Shown piece after piece: positions 51,101 to 62,225 of a DNA stretch of 64,000 nucleotides. This DNA comes from Sinohyriopsis cumingii. Taxonomy: Eukaryota > Mollusca > Bivalvia > Unionida > Unionidae. Location: assembly GCA_028554795.2 (NCBI GenBank), contig CM068831.1, positions 31,670,644 to 31,734,643 on the forward strand, read 5' to 3'. Below the pieces are notes generated by a model that was not told the DNA's origin, searched no databases, and worked only from the letters and a program-made list of their open reading frames with translations. Position 1 is the stretch's first letter. The number at the start of each line of letters is the position of its first letter. The position numbers and the translations under genes are program-made.

Positions 51101-52600
51101 TCCTACCCTTTACTGTATTTGTTAAAATCCTACTTAAAATCTTATAGTCCGTGTTTAAAAGTGATATAGGCCTCCAGTTTTTAATCTCGTCTCTATTCCC
51201 TTTCCATTTGTATATAATTGTGATAACTCCCTCCCTCATAGATTTAGTCATTTTATTTTTACTTAAAACTATATTATTATACAAAGCGTTTAACATCAGC
51301 GTCAGTTCACCGTGGAACTTTTGGTAGAATTCCACGATGAGTCCATCTTTCCCTGGTGACTTTTGTGAGTGTTGATATACTTTTTGTGATTTCTTCATCT
51401 GAGATGACATCATCACATTGGTCTCTATGTACTGCTGATGTCATCTCACAGTCGACATTTTTTAAGTAGCTGTCGATTGTGCTGAAGTATATGTTCTGTG
51501 TGGTGTGTGGTGTATAGTTCTTTATAATATTTGGAAATATTATTTAGGATATCTTCTTTTACAGTATGGGTTACATTGTTTATTTTGATATTGTTTAAAA
51601 TTGTATCACCCCCATTTCTAAATTCTTCTCGCTTATATACGTTTTTTGCCTCGTTGTAGATCTCTGTAAATTTTCCCGCCCTTATTATTCTCCCCTGATT
51701 TTCGTCTTCTTCAACGATTTTAATTTTGTCTGTCAATCGTTTTTTTTTTCTTTCTCCATCGTCGTTTGTTGTTTTGCTTAGTTCTAATTTGAGTTCGTGT
51801 TTGTCTTTTTTTTCTGGGGTTTTTCCGCCCTCTATTTGAGTACTGAATATTTATTCCTTTTATTTTGTTTTTTAAAACATCCCAATCAATTATTATATTA
51901 ATATTTTCTTCATTTTTGTCGGTTTCAATTTCTTTTTTTAATTATTATTTCGACATATTCTTTGTCATTTAAAATCTTATTATTTAGTTTCCATAGTCCT
52001 GGCCCACATTCTTCTATTTTTTTCATTTTTAGGTCAATAGTGAGCATGAAATGATCTGATAGCTTTTGGTTGGTTATTGCAGTATTAATATATATTAATG
52101 GATCATAAAAATTTCCGTAAAATTTATCAATCCTGCTAGACTGGTTTAATTTATAGTTACCCAGTTGAAATCTCCCCCTATGATTAGATTTTCCATCGAA
52201 TATTGTTGTCGGTAGGTATATAAGTTTTCTTTAAAATTAGTTTCTTATTTCTATTAGCTGGCATGTACACATTTATAATATGCCAATTAAACATTTTAAC
52301 ACGTAGCAACCGTCCCTTAAAAAATTCCCCCCTCCTCAAACCTTTCCCAGCTTTTTAAAAATATTATTGTTGCAACCAACTCTAATATCATTATTTGCAA
52401 AATTGTTGCATATCTTTATTGCGTTAAGTTTGTCTTCTACTAAAATTTTGAACTCTGGTTTAATTCTACAGTGTGTTTCTTGTATCATTATTACATCAAC
52501 GTTTGTTTCTTTGGCTACTTTGTCTGATTTCGCTTTGTCTATCCCATTGCTGTTGATAGTAGCGATCCGGAAATTTGTTTCTTCCATTTTTGCTTTACTC
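48150..52600 (-). pseudogene. Decayed L1/Tx1-like LINE, nearly full length
   Basis: Reading leftward: an endonuclease N-terminus at 52587-52336 (FRIATINSNGIDKAK and VDVIMIQETHCR, the Asn and Glu motifs of an apurinic-type endonuclease). A linker ends in ISKYYKELYTTHHTEHIL (about 51550-51490). Reverse transcriptase follows at 51416-51039 (SPGKDGLIVEFYQKF, then GNRDEIKNWRPISLLNTDYK), a catalytic region too decayed to read, then a C-terminal part at 50136-49906 (MAPLPIMERAQVAKTYLYSN). The end is a Cys/His segment (CPLCKTANFTKLHTIVQC, 49510-49430). From 49380 to 48150 is the 3' untranslated region, recognisable because it recurs at 59715-60435 and 61290-62225. Several frameshifts and stops and a nested 274-bp element show it is dead. 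It lies upstream of the DUF4806-like exons in the same orientation. Confidence 0.87.
50456..50729. mobile_element. 274-bp terminal-inverted-repeat element nested in the LINE
   Basis: The left end CAGGGGCGGATTAAGGC and the complement of the right end CAGGGGCGTATTAACC form terminal inverted repeats. The flanking 8-base repeat CTTGTATA occurs at 50446-50453 and 50730-50737, with two bases between the left copy and the inverted repeat. CAGGGGCG termini with 8-base target duplications are typical of hAT-superfamily non-autonomous elements. It has no coding capacity. It interrupts the LINE reverse transcriptase region and is therefore younger than the LINE insertion. Confidence 0.8.
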
Positions 52601-53281
52601 CCAGGTGCCGCATCACTTTTATATAGAATTTAATTGTATATATTTCAGTTAAAGTTATTATATTCCATTTTTTTTTGTACACACACACCAGCACGCTCGA
52701 CAAAGAGCGCTTGAGTAATATACAGTTTGATACATCCTACATGGTAGTGGGCAGGAATACATATATAGGTCGTTATCCTTCTCGACCGAAGTAGTAACAT
52801 TGTTCCAATGCTAACACTCGACGTCCTCGATTTGTGCTTCATCGTATTTGCAGTCTATACACTTAAAGTTACAATGGAAAAGTGTACATGAACATATTTA
52901 TACCATAGACAGAGCCTTGAAGTACTACTTTTTTCGGTCTAAAACTGTCCAAAAAAAAAGAAAAAAAACAGCATGTAATAGTTCATTTCGATACAGTTGC
53001 ACAGAGCATTTGACGTTCATTTTGATGTCAATATATATTGATATCGATTAAGTGCGATTTGTTTTCAAAGCTGCTTTATTGCTGGTAGTGCTTCTGTTTT
53101 CAAGTTCGATATATAATATACCCATGGAGCAGTAGTAATACAGAAATCAGAACAACAACCATCATCATCATCATCGGGAGTATTATTATCGTATATGTTG
53201 GTCACATCGATGATCATTAATAAAAAGCGGTTGAAATATGAACAATATTCCATCTCTTCAAATAGCAAATAACCAAGCAAA
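52601..53281. other. Unassigned DNA upstream of the LINE
   Basis: No element or gene recognised. A CAT trinucleotide stretch (53160-53175) and AT-rich sequence are present. It may include the LINE 5' untranslated region. Confidence 0.4.
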
Positions 53282-53312
<31 letters not shown>

Positions 53313-53598
53313 TTTTAACGTAGCTTTAAAAAAAATGCAATCATATCGCTACAATGTCTGTATTGTGACAGTTTATAATGATGTCTAGCAATGTGGCATC
53401 ATGACACAAACATACAGCATTTTGTCCCACCCAATCACATTATCCTCAAACCAATATCTTAATGATGGGCGCCAAAAGAGGCAGCTGCTAGTACCATTTT
53501 TATGTCTTTAGTATGATTCGGCAGGGGTTTGAATTCGCGACCTCTCGCATCCAAGGCGGACGCTCTGTACAGACACTGCACCACCTGAGCGATCGCTT
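53282..53598 (-). mobile_element. Older tRNA-derived SINE
   Basis: Body and (CA)n tail (GT run at 53282-53309 on the plus strand) match the other SINEs. The tRNA-like head is rearranged after GGCGGACGCTCT and part of the body is missing near 53455. No clear target-site duplication is seen. It is the most degraded full-span SINE in the window. Confidence 0.85.
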
Positions 53599-53794
53599 AA
53601 CAAAGAATGTACGATACTGTTTCCTGTTGTTCATAACAACTCGACCTGGAGACCTACCTGACGGAAAATGAAAGCGCATTATAACGTTATAATATACGAA
53701 TCCGGAATTTTTTTGATTATTATAATTTTCAAGAAAGTTAGTGCCTTTTAGCATTTGACAAAGTGTGCTTGCAGTTGCATACTAAGGGGAGGGG

Positions 53795-56745
53795 GAGTTT
53801 ACAACATACTTCGATGCTGACTACTGATTTGAAGCATAAAATTAAAACTAAACAACAGCATAACATGTTTATATATCTTATTAAATACGTCTTCATTTGT
53901 CTTTCCGTGCGCCAAAATGCCTTCCTACACGAACATGTTCCATATAGGTAAATAAGTTGTACCAATCGTAAACAACCACCGATTTCGACATATATGATAT
54001 CAATTTATAGGTTTCTCATCAGTTTAAACCGATCTGTGCAAAAAAAAAAAAATAATAAAAAAAAAATGTGTGAAAATGAATAATAAAAAAGTTGCTATTT
54101 GTGACTCATTGTCGCTTGCGACTTTACCGATCTTCGTATCCCTGATGCTTCCATCCTTCCCGTTTAGGGATGGTAGCACCTACTTGGATGCTAATACTAT
54201 AGATTTGAAGCATATAATTAAAGCTGTACAACAGTAAATAATATGTTTATGTATCTTCTTATTAAGTACGTCTTCATAATGTATGTTCGTGCGCCCAATG
54301 CCTTCCTCTACGAACGGTTTCGATATACACGAATAAGTCATACCAATAGTAAATAAACACCGATTTTGACAAATTTCATATTAATATATAGGTTTCTCAT
54401 CTGTCTAACTTGATCTGTGCCAACAGACATGTGTGAACATGCAGAATACAAAAAAGTGTACTTTTTACTGAATATTGGGTTCGACTTTACTGATCTTCAT
54501 ATCCTTGCTACGTTCATATACCGTTCCCGTTCTGCGATGGTAGCACATACTTCCATGCTAATACTATAGATCTGAAGCATAGAATTAAAGCTGTACATAA
54601 TTATAAAATATGTGTATGTATCTTATTAAGCACGTCTTTATCTGTCTTTCCGTGTGCCTACATCTGACCTATACGAAAGTTTTCCATATGGGCGAATAAG
54701 TCATACCAATCGCAAAGAACGATTTTGACACTTTTGATATCAGTTGATAAATTTTTATCAGTCTAAATAGATCTGTGCCAATATAAATGGGTGAAAATGC
54801 AAAATAGAAAAGTTGGTATTTTTCACTCAGTATCGCTTGCAACGTTACCGATCATCGTATCCTTGCTACGTCCATCTGCCATTCCCGTTTTGCGATCGTA
54901 TCACATTTTTTCGGTGCTAATTCTATAAACCTGACACATATAATAAAAGCTGTTCAACGGTAAATAATGTGTATGCGTCTTATGAAGTACGTCTTCATTT
55001 GTACGTCCTTGCGTTTAGTGCCTTCCTAACCGAATATTTTCCATATAGGCGAATAAGTCATACCAATCGCAAACAACCAACGATGTTGACAAGTTTGATA
55101 TCAATTGATACGTTTCTCATGATTCTAAGTCGATCTCTGCCAATAGACATGTGTGAAAATGCAAAATAAAAAAGATTGTTCTTTTTACTGAATATCGGGT
55201 GCGACATTACCGATCTTCATATCCTTGGTACGTGAAACTACCATTGCCGTTTTGCGATTGTACCACATATTTCGATGCTAATACTATAAATTTGAAGAAT
55301 ATAATTAAAGCTGTACAACAGTAAATAATATGTGTGTCTATCTTATTAAGTACGTCTTCATTTGTCTGTCTTTTCCCCTAATGTCTTCTATACGATCGTT
55401 TAACAAACAGGTGAATAAGTCATTACAATAGTAATAAACACCGATTTAGCAAAATTTGATATCAATTGTTAGGTTTCTCGTCAGTCTAAATCGATCTGTG
55501 CCAACAGAAATGTGTGAAAATGAAAATAAAATAGTTTGTATTTTTGACTTGATATCGGTTGCGACTTTAACGATCTTCATATCCTTGATACGTGCCTCTA
55601 CCATTGCAGTTTGCCACGGTACCACATATTTCAATTTTAATATTATAGATCTCAAACATATAAGGAAAGCTATACAACAATATATAATATGTGTATGCAT
55701 CTTATAAAGTACATCTTTCTGTGTCTGTATGTCCGCTCAATGTCTTCCTCAATGAGCGTTTTCCATATAGGCAAATAAGTTATAACATTAGTAATTTTTT
55801 AAAAACGCGATTTAGACGAATTTGATATCAATTGATAGGTTTCTCATCAGTCTAAATTGATCTGTGAAATATATAAATGTGTGAAAATGCAAGTAAAAAA
55901 GTTGATATTTTTTACTTGGTGTCGCTTGCGATATTACGGATCATCAACGGATCATCATATTATATATTCTACCTACGTGCCTCTACCCTTGCCGCTTTGA
56001 GATGGTACCATATAATTCGATGATAATCATTTGAATGTTTGTGCTCCTAGATCTTTACAACACGAACGTTTATCTTAGAGTCGAATAAGTCATACCAATC
56101 GTAAGCACACACAGATTTTGACAAATCTGGTATTATTTGGTAGGTTTCTCATCAGTCTAAATTGATCTATGCCTACAGAAATGTGTGAAAATGCAACCTA
56201 GAAAAGTTTATATATTTTACCCAGTATCCTTTGCGACTTTACCATTACCAATCTTCATATCTTTTTTACGTGCCTCTAGTATTGCTGTTTTGCGATGGTA
56301 TCACATACCTCGATGCTGATACTAGTGATATGAAGCATATACTTAAGCAATAAAACAGTAAAAATTATGTGTATGTATCTTATTAAGTACATCTTCATTT
56401 CTCTGTCCGTGCGCCTATATCCTTGCAACATGATCGTTTTCTATAAGGCTAAATATGTCATGTTAATCGTAAAAAAAGCTACAAAGATTTGGACCTATTT
56501 GATATCCAGTTATTGGTTTCTCATTAGTCTAAAACGACCCGTGTCAATATAAATGTATGAAAATGCTACCTTGAAAGTTGCCTTTTTGTCTCGGTATTGC
56601 TTGCGACTTACCGATCTTCATATCTTTGCTACCCGCTTCTACCCTTGCCGTTTTTTGATGGTTTGTATATAACCAAATAAGTCATGCCAATTGTAAAGAA
56701 CCACCGATGTTAACACATTTGATATCAGTTTATAGGTTTCTCATC
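53795..56745 (+). repeat. Satellite array with a period of about 365 bp
   Basis: The phrase GGTTTCTCATCAGTCTAAA, followed by GATCTGTGCC, recurs at about 54011, 54392, 54750, 55112, 55473, 55839, 56143, 56516 and 56736. Spacing is mostly 358-381, with one short unit (304) and a truncated last unit (220). Other fixed landmarks in each unit are GAAGCATATAATTAAAGCTG, TTATTAAGTACGTCTTCATT and CGAATAAGTCATACCAAT. Units differ by many substitutions and small indels, so the array is old and not homogenised. Small frames within it are not conserved. The array stops exactly where a LINE fragment begins. Confidence 0.93.
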
Positions 56746-57062
56746 CTCCAAATCTTTCTGTTTTTAAGAAACGTTTTTCTAATTCAACTAACGGGTCACC
56801 ACGCTAAAATTACGCTACTGACAAATGTCACCTTAATATCCTACATACTAAACTTAGACAAGCAGGTAGTCTCCTGAAATCCGACCTTTACATGGTGAAT
56901 TTAGTTAACTCTTTCACGTGTGCATGTGCTTATGATAATGAAGAAGTTGAACACTTTGTCTATTGCCCCTTACCTAATGCCAAAGATCCCAGCCCTTTCG
57001 CTCTACCTTTCAATACACTTCTTGGTTAAGTCTAGATTTATCATTGAAAAGTGACGTGACTA
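56746..57062 (+). pseudogene. LINE C-terminal fragment, plus strand
   Basis: Translation starts PPNLSVFKKRFSN, has one stop, then continues ILHTKLRQAGSLLKSDLYMV and CACAYDNEEVEHFVYCPL. The Phe-Lys-Lys-x-Phe/Leu end of the reverse-transcriptase tail followed by a Cys-x-Cys...His...Cys-Pro segment is typical of C-termini of CR1/Jockey-like LINEs. It is 5'-truncated directly at the satellite junction. Its first 53 bases are an inverted repeat of 57101-57154 in the next element. Confidence 0.75.
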
Positions 57063-57074
57063 CTCACCTACAAT

Positions 57075-58020
57075 AAGATGTCTTTCTGCTTGTGTGATGA
57101 CACGTCAGTTAAATTAGAGAAACGTTTCTTAAAAATAGAAAGATTTGGAGGATTTCGGATATCATCAGGCAGAGAGTTCTAAAGACGAATCGTATATGGT
57201 AAAAGGTCGTGTGAAAATATAAAGTTTGGTTGAGATTGGTGTGATACTTTGAGAGTAACGTAGACGATAATTAGATGCCTCATTTGTGGAAGAAGTTCGT
57301 TTAAATAGTTAGGTACTTGAGTATTTATAATCGAATACATAATGCATAATCTCTTCCTTTTCCTTCGTTGTGCAAACCAAGCAGTTTCCGCATAAAGAGA
57401 CTATCTAGAAGAATTAATGGGTATAGATCTGGAACGATCCGTGCATCTTCCATCTAATTTTCCCCCCTTTATTCTGATCTTTCCGAATCTTCAATAGAAC
57501 AATTATCCCAGACTCCAGAAGTATATTCTAAGGTTGGACTTATGAATAGTGTATATAATTTAGCTGAAGTCAACAATTAGTCTGCATTTAGACGGTAGTG
57601 TTTTATCTCCTTTCTTATACATCGGTATGTCATACGCTAGCTTGCACTGTGTTAGGAACACGCTGGCTGGGAGTGATTTATTTAAATGTATTTGCAATGG
57701 AACATACATTTCTTCAACTATACTTGTACAAGTTTATTACTTATTGGATTGGTTCCAGCGGTTTTGTTTAGGTCAAGACTAGTTACTACATCTATAATTT
57801 CTTGTTTATATATAATGATGGCAGAAATAAAAGTTTCATTTCTAACTTCAAAATGCGGTAACTGTTTATCATAATTTTTTAAACGTGTAACATATCAAAC
57901 TTCCGAGTTCAACAGGTCGCACTTCTTCTGATCACTTGTTGCAAATTTGGATGATCATTTCGTACGTTTCAGTGGAGGTAATAGGTTCCATGTCTTTGTA
58001 GAATGTACTTGTTATCTCAT
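57075..58020 (-). pseudogene. Internally deleted LINE reverse transcriptase, minus strand
   Basis: Reading leftward: a fragment before the fingers region (TSLDLNKTAGTNPISNKLVQ, about 57795-57735), then LAYDIPMYKKGDKTLPSKCR (57635-57575). The frame then jumps directly to LFISPTLEYTSGVWDNC (57545-57495), so the catalytic core between them is deleted. Then ETAWFAQRRKRKRLCIMYSI and PNYLNELLPQM (57390-57270), and FIFSHDLLPYTIRL, stop, NSLPDDIRNPPNLSIFKKRF (57215-57110). The end is related to the plus-strand fragment next to it and the two lie tail to tail. Stops, frameshifts and the deletion make it dead. Clade (CR1/Jockey group) is inferred from motif style. Confidence 0.83.
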
Positions 58021-58047
58021 TATTTTCCAATAAGGTCGAGGATTTGA

Positions 58048-58119
58048 TCCGATGGCAGGGGTTGAACCTGCATCCTTTCGGTCGCAGGTCTGAGACGCTA
58101 ACCACTTAGCCAATGTTGC
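58048..58119 (-). mobile_element. tRNA-like head of a second SINE type
   Basis: On the minus strand: GGCTAAGTGGTTAGCGTCTC (box A-like) and GCAGGTTCAACCCCTGC. The latter is a perfect five-base-pair T arm with the box B core. The acceptor arms do not pair, so a working tRNA gene is unlikely. The sequence differs from the SINE family seen elsewhere in the window. No body or tail could be delimited. Confidence 0.5.
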
Positions 58120-58123
58120 TCCT

Positions 58124-59714
58124 CTTAAGATTAATATACCCATATGATATTTTCCAGTATCATACGTAACTATATGATACGTTTAATAACACCCAATAAC
58201 TCAGCAAATGCCGGCATGACGACATATGAATTGAAGGTGTAATGACGAATGTAATTTAAAGTCAATTATGTAACCTATTTTTATGCTTTTTATTGAATAT
58301 CATTTCTGTCATGTGATACACATAACATAATCTTACATTTAAGATTATTTAAAATGAAATTTATGAAATTCGTTAAATAGTTTCAATCTTTTGCGACTCT
58401 CGTGAAAAGATCCTTCATTGCTGTTCATGTAATTTTACATGTCATTATATTTCTTTATTGATTTGCACTTTGGTTACAAAAGAGACAACTTTTGCAATTT
58501 AAAACCTATTTCATCTATGCTACACTAGTATAGCTCATGAAATGAAGGCAGTTTACTTGGCCTCTAATTCATCTATAGGGAATGATACCTGCGGGAGACT
58601 GCTCTATCTGACCAGTGTGTAACTATGGAAACGGTAATTTAGTGACCTCTTCTCCAGCCTCGAGCTTTAGGTTAAGACTGAAATTAGCTGTCTTATGTAA
58701 TGTTCTGTATCTGTAGTTTAAAGCTGGGAGATTTATACAAAGAGAATAGCAAGTAAACCCTTCTGTAAATGGAGCAAACTCGCACTTTTACATTGTAAAA
58801 CTAATTTATCTTACAATCATTTATGAATAATTAAAAATTACTGAGTAGTAACTAAGAATATATAAATTCTTTAGATGGAGACCCAAATTTCATTTTTTAA
58901 ATTTTCGTATTTTTTATGTTTACTTTCCAGATACATTTTTAAAAAAATTCTCAAGAAAATATGAAATCTAACAAAAGATGAACGAAAGTCTTATTATTTT
59001 GATTTTTTATAAAGAGCAAAGAAACAAAACTATTAATGACATAAGCTTTCATCATGACATATACACACTAGCCTCCACAGAAGTACCTTTATGACAGTAC
59101 GGTTAAAATAGAAATAAATATGCATATACAGTTGTAAACTTTCCCGATTTATGACTAAACATTTATACTGTGATAGGGTATTCTTAGTAAGTAAAATGTG
59201 TATTATACAATGAATGAATAGGAGGTATTCGATGAATGGACTGCACGCATTTCAGGTGCAGTGGCTACTCAAGATTTTGTGTTGAATTTGTGCCCCCCCC
59301 CCCTCCCACCCCGCCCCGGCACGGTACAATAAACAAACACTTGATTGAAAATAAAATAAAAGAAACTAACCTTGCATTGTTATAATGTATTCCTTCTTTT
59401 TTCATCATGCGAAATTTACAGAACAAAATATATCAACGAACTCCGTAAATGTAGTGGATGCCGGCATGCGTATGCATCCTTACTGTGTGTGTATCGCTAA
59501 TGTCAGATAAAAAAAATATCGCAAAAGAGACGAAAATATCACCAGATTGCTTGAAGGTGCCTGCCATTCACGCATGATAAGTTTCAAGGTGCAAACGGAC
59601 CAAGATTATATTGTATCCAGGTTAACTATACGACGATATCTCGCAAATAAAAAAAAATCATTATTTTAAAGAACATACAATGTGAGTGCAAATGATAATC
59701 TTTCGCTAGCATGA
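58124..59714. other. AT-rich DNA without recognisable features
   Basis: No repeat shared with the rest of the window and no coding frame. A C-run lies at about 59283-59312. Confidence 0.5.
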
Positions 59715-60435
59715 GTTACGAAAGTATCGGGGGGGGGGGGGGGCACCAGACAGATGACCCCCCCAACAAAAAATAAAGTGTTTTCATGTACTCTTGTATA
59801 CCCCAAGATGTGTGTGCTTGTTTAAAGTTTAAAAAAGGAATTTTGATCAAACTTTTAGTTTATAATTAGTCCTAGTGTTTTCTAAAGGGTAGTAGTCTGA
59901 AACATGGGTCTTATTCCCATTTTCAGATTTCATATCCTTGATTTTTAGTGATCTTTGTCAAGAATTTTCTATGTTCCGTGTATGCTATGTGTATCAATGC
60001 TATGGTGTGTGTATGCTATATAGTCTGTGTGTAGGGACAGCAATACTATGTCAAATTTGTCTCTGTTGTCTTAATATATATTTTTCTATATACTTTTCAG
60101 ATTTATTTGTTTGTCCTGGTATAAATTTAGTTGCTTTTGAATTAATTTGCAATTTAGAATTCCGGCAAGATGAACAGTATACTACCATTTGAAATTAAAA
60201 TAAAACCTTTTGTTTTATGTGATTGACTATGGTGTGGCGTTTCTCACATTAAAGTCTATTTTCAAAATGAGGTAGGCTGTATTCGAGTCAGGGTCCGCAC
60301 TTTCTTTCTTTATTTATTTGTGTTTCTCCCGATTCGAGGTAGGCCTCCTCTCTAGTATTTAATTTATAATGTAAAAGAAGTAAATATCCAACCCAAAACC
60401 CCTTAGGAAGCTTTATACATTTACTGGTTTGGTTT
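59715..60435 (-). mobile_element. LINE 3' untranslated region, minus orientation (left arm of an inverted pair)
   Basis: It matches 48160-48640 in the same orientation: TTCTAAAGGG, the GCTATGTGTATCAATGCTATG stretch, GACAGCAA, GTGTGGCGTTTCTCA and GAGGTAGGCCTCCT. It also matches the reverse complement of 61560-62225. Its outer end is a G-run followed by GCACCAGACAGATGA. It holds no coding part of the LINE. The 84-codon plus-strand frame at 59938-60192 within it is not conserved in the other copies. Confidence 0.8.
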
Positions 60436-62225
60436 TAGCATGAAAAACATAAGTGACATCTACAAAAATAATAAACTGGTAAAAAGACTAGAAACAACAA
60501 GGACCTTTAGAAGTATAAAGGAACTTTTATGTAAATATAGGAAAAATGAGGAACTTTGGGGAATTGAAACTAAGGAAACATATAATTGGATAAGGGAAAA
60601 TTTAACCTCTAAAATTAAAAATAAAGTAGAGGAGGAAATATCTCGGTTAATTGGGACAGACCTTGGAGGTACTGGACCAACATCGGCTCTCCAAAAATAG
60701 AAAGCTTGATATTCAAATATCTACACGACATATGCATACATGTAAAATATCTCATGTGCAAATGTGCGAACTTCACAAAATATCATGCGATGGCACAGTG
60801 CGAGTTTAGGAAACAAGACAGGATACAATTAATTATGGAGATATCCAAGAAATAAAAATACAGAAGAAACCAAGTTTTATATCAAGACGGCAACTTTAAC
60901 AAAACTTTAATAGGAAAAATAACAGATAACATAACTAAAACCATGATGGCCTGTGATCAAGTCATAAACATCAAAAAAATGAATAGGCAAATTTTTTTGT
61001 AATCCTTTCAAATTAATTAGAAAAAAGAACTTCTAGGAAGATTTGTGAATGGGAGGGACGGGGCTGCAAAGGGTGAAAAGAAGGGGAGGGAGATGGGGCA
61101 ATGGATAATCTCCCATTAAAGGGGACCATCACAAAGTGAACCCTTGCCCTCATACCCCCACCCCGGATTGGAATCTGCTGTAGCCGCCACCCTTTTAATT
61201 TCTTATAAATTTTCCTAAACAGCTTCAGTTTCTTTTTATTATCCATTACAACTAAAATTAAATAATTAAATAGACTTTAATTATATTACGTAAACTATCA
61301 CAAATCCTAATTATCGGGACAGAGAAACTATATGGGAAAAGTACGAGATTATGACGTCATGGGGCTATGAAAGAGTCGGGAAAAACACCTCATATAGGAA
61401 ACTTTACATACATACACGAAAACAAAGGATCCAATAGGTCTCTCTTCTAATTCTATTTGCTCAAAATGTACAGCTCTCGCACTGCATGGTAAATCCCCAC
61501 TGTGTGTGTGTATGTGTGTGTGTGTGTGTGTGGGAAGAACAACCATTTTTAGAGATTTTGGCAGAAATCCAATAAATAATTTGAGACGGCCTAACTCTAG
61601 GTGGGAGAAATACAAGCAAATAAAAAAGTGTATGGACTCCAACTCGAGTACAGCGGATTTCAATTTACAAATCCAATATGTGAATAATGACACAATATAT
61701 TTGCACACAGAACACATTAAGTTTTTTTTTTCTTAATTAAATTATAATACACCGTTACTTAGCCAAAATTCAAAAATATATTAAATAAATAAAAATAAAC
61801 CTTTTCTTGATCCGATTATAAGGTCCTAAGATTACTGGGGAGATTTGGGAAAAAATAAAGGCTATCCCAACATGGAAGCAAAATATAGCATTCACAAACT
61901 ATAGCATATATATATAGCACACACGGGATATAGGCGACCTCTAGCCAAGGTCAACCAAGAGTATAGGGAAGGGATTTCAAGTCAGGTGATGGATAGATGG
62001 AAACCTATTCGGAAAAACAACCCTATATATAAAACTAGGTTTTAAAAGAAATACCCCGTTAAAAAGGAGAATTAAATTTTTTTGACCTAAATTCTTTTGC
62101 ATAATATAAAACATACAACACATGGGGGGGGGATAAATACACATAAAACACTAAAATTTTTTGGAAAAGTGGGGTGGGGAGTCTGTCTGGTGCCGGCCCC
62201 CCCCCCCAGTACTTCGTCTTGTGGG
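60436..62225 (+). pseudogene. 5'-truncated LINE copy, plus orientation (right arm)
   Basis: It starts with coding sequence (RTFRSIKELLCKYRKNEELW, then WIRENLTSKIKNKVEEEISR) and shifts frame near 60700. It continues IFKYLHDICIHVKYLMCKCA and ends CEFRKQDRIQLIMEI. This is related to the C-terminal end of the LINE at 49380-49607, including the Cys-rich part and the Lys-x-x-Arg-Ile-x-Leu-Ile ending. From about 61290 the 3' untranslated region follows (GCACTGCATGGT; GACGGCCTAACTCTAGG; GCTATA-rich part; GGTGCC plus a C-run at 62190-62210). A (TG)n tract at 61501-61532 is embedded. Coding decay shows it is dead. Confidence 0.82.

Noticed and set aside
53795..56745. CRISPR-like array
   Set aside because: Units are about 365 bp, diverged along their full length and without the short repeat and unique spacer pattern.
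60440..60700. 86-codon frame as an independent gene
   Set aside because: It lies directly before sequence matching the C-terminal end of the LINE at 49380-49607 and the LINE 3' untranslated region, so it is LINE coding sequence.
59715..62225. Twin-priming explanation for the inverted LINE pair
   Set aside because: Twin priming inverts a different, adjacent part of the element. Here both arms carry the same 3' untranslated region.
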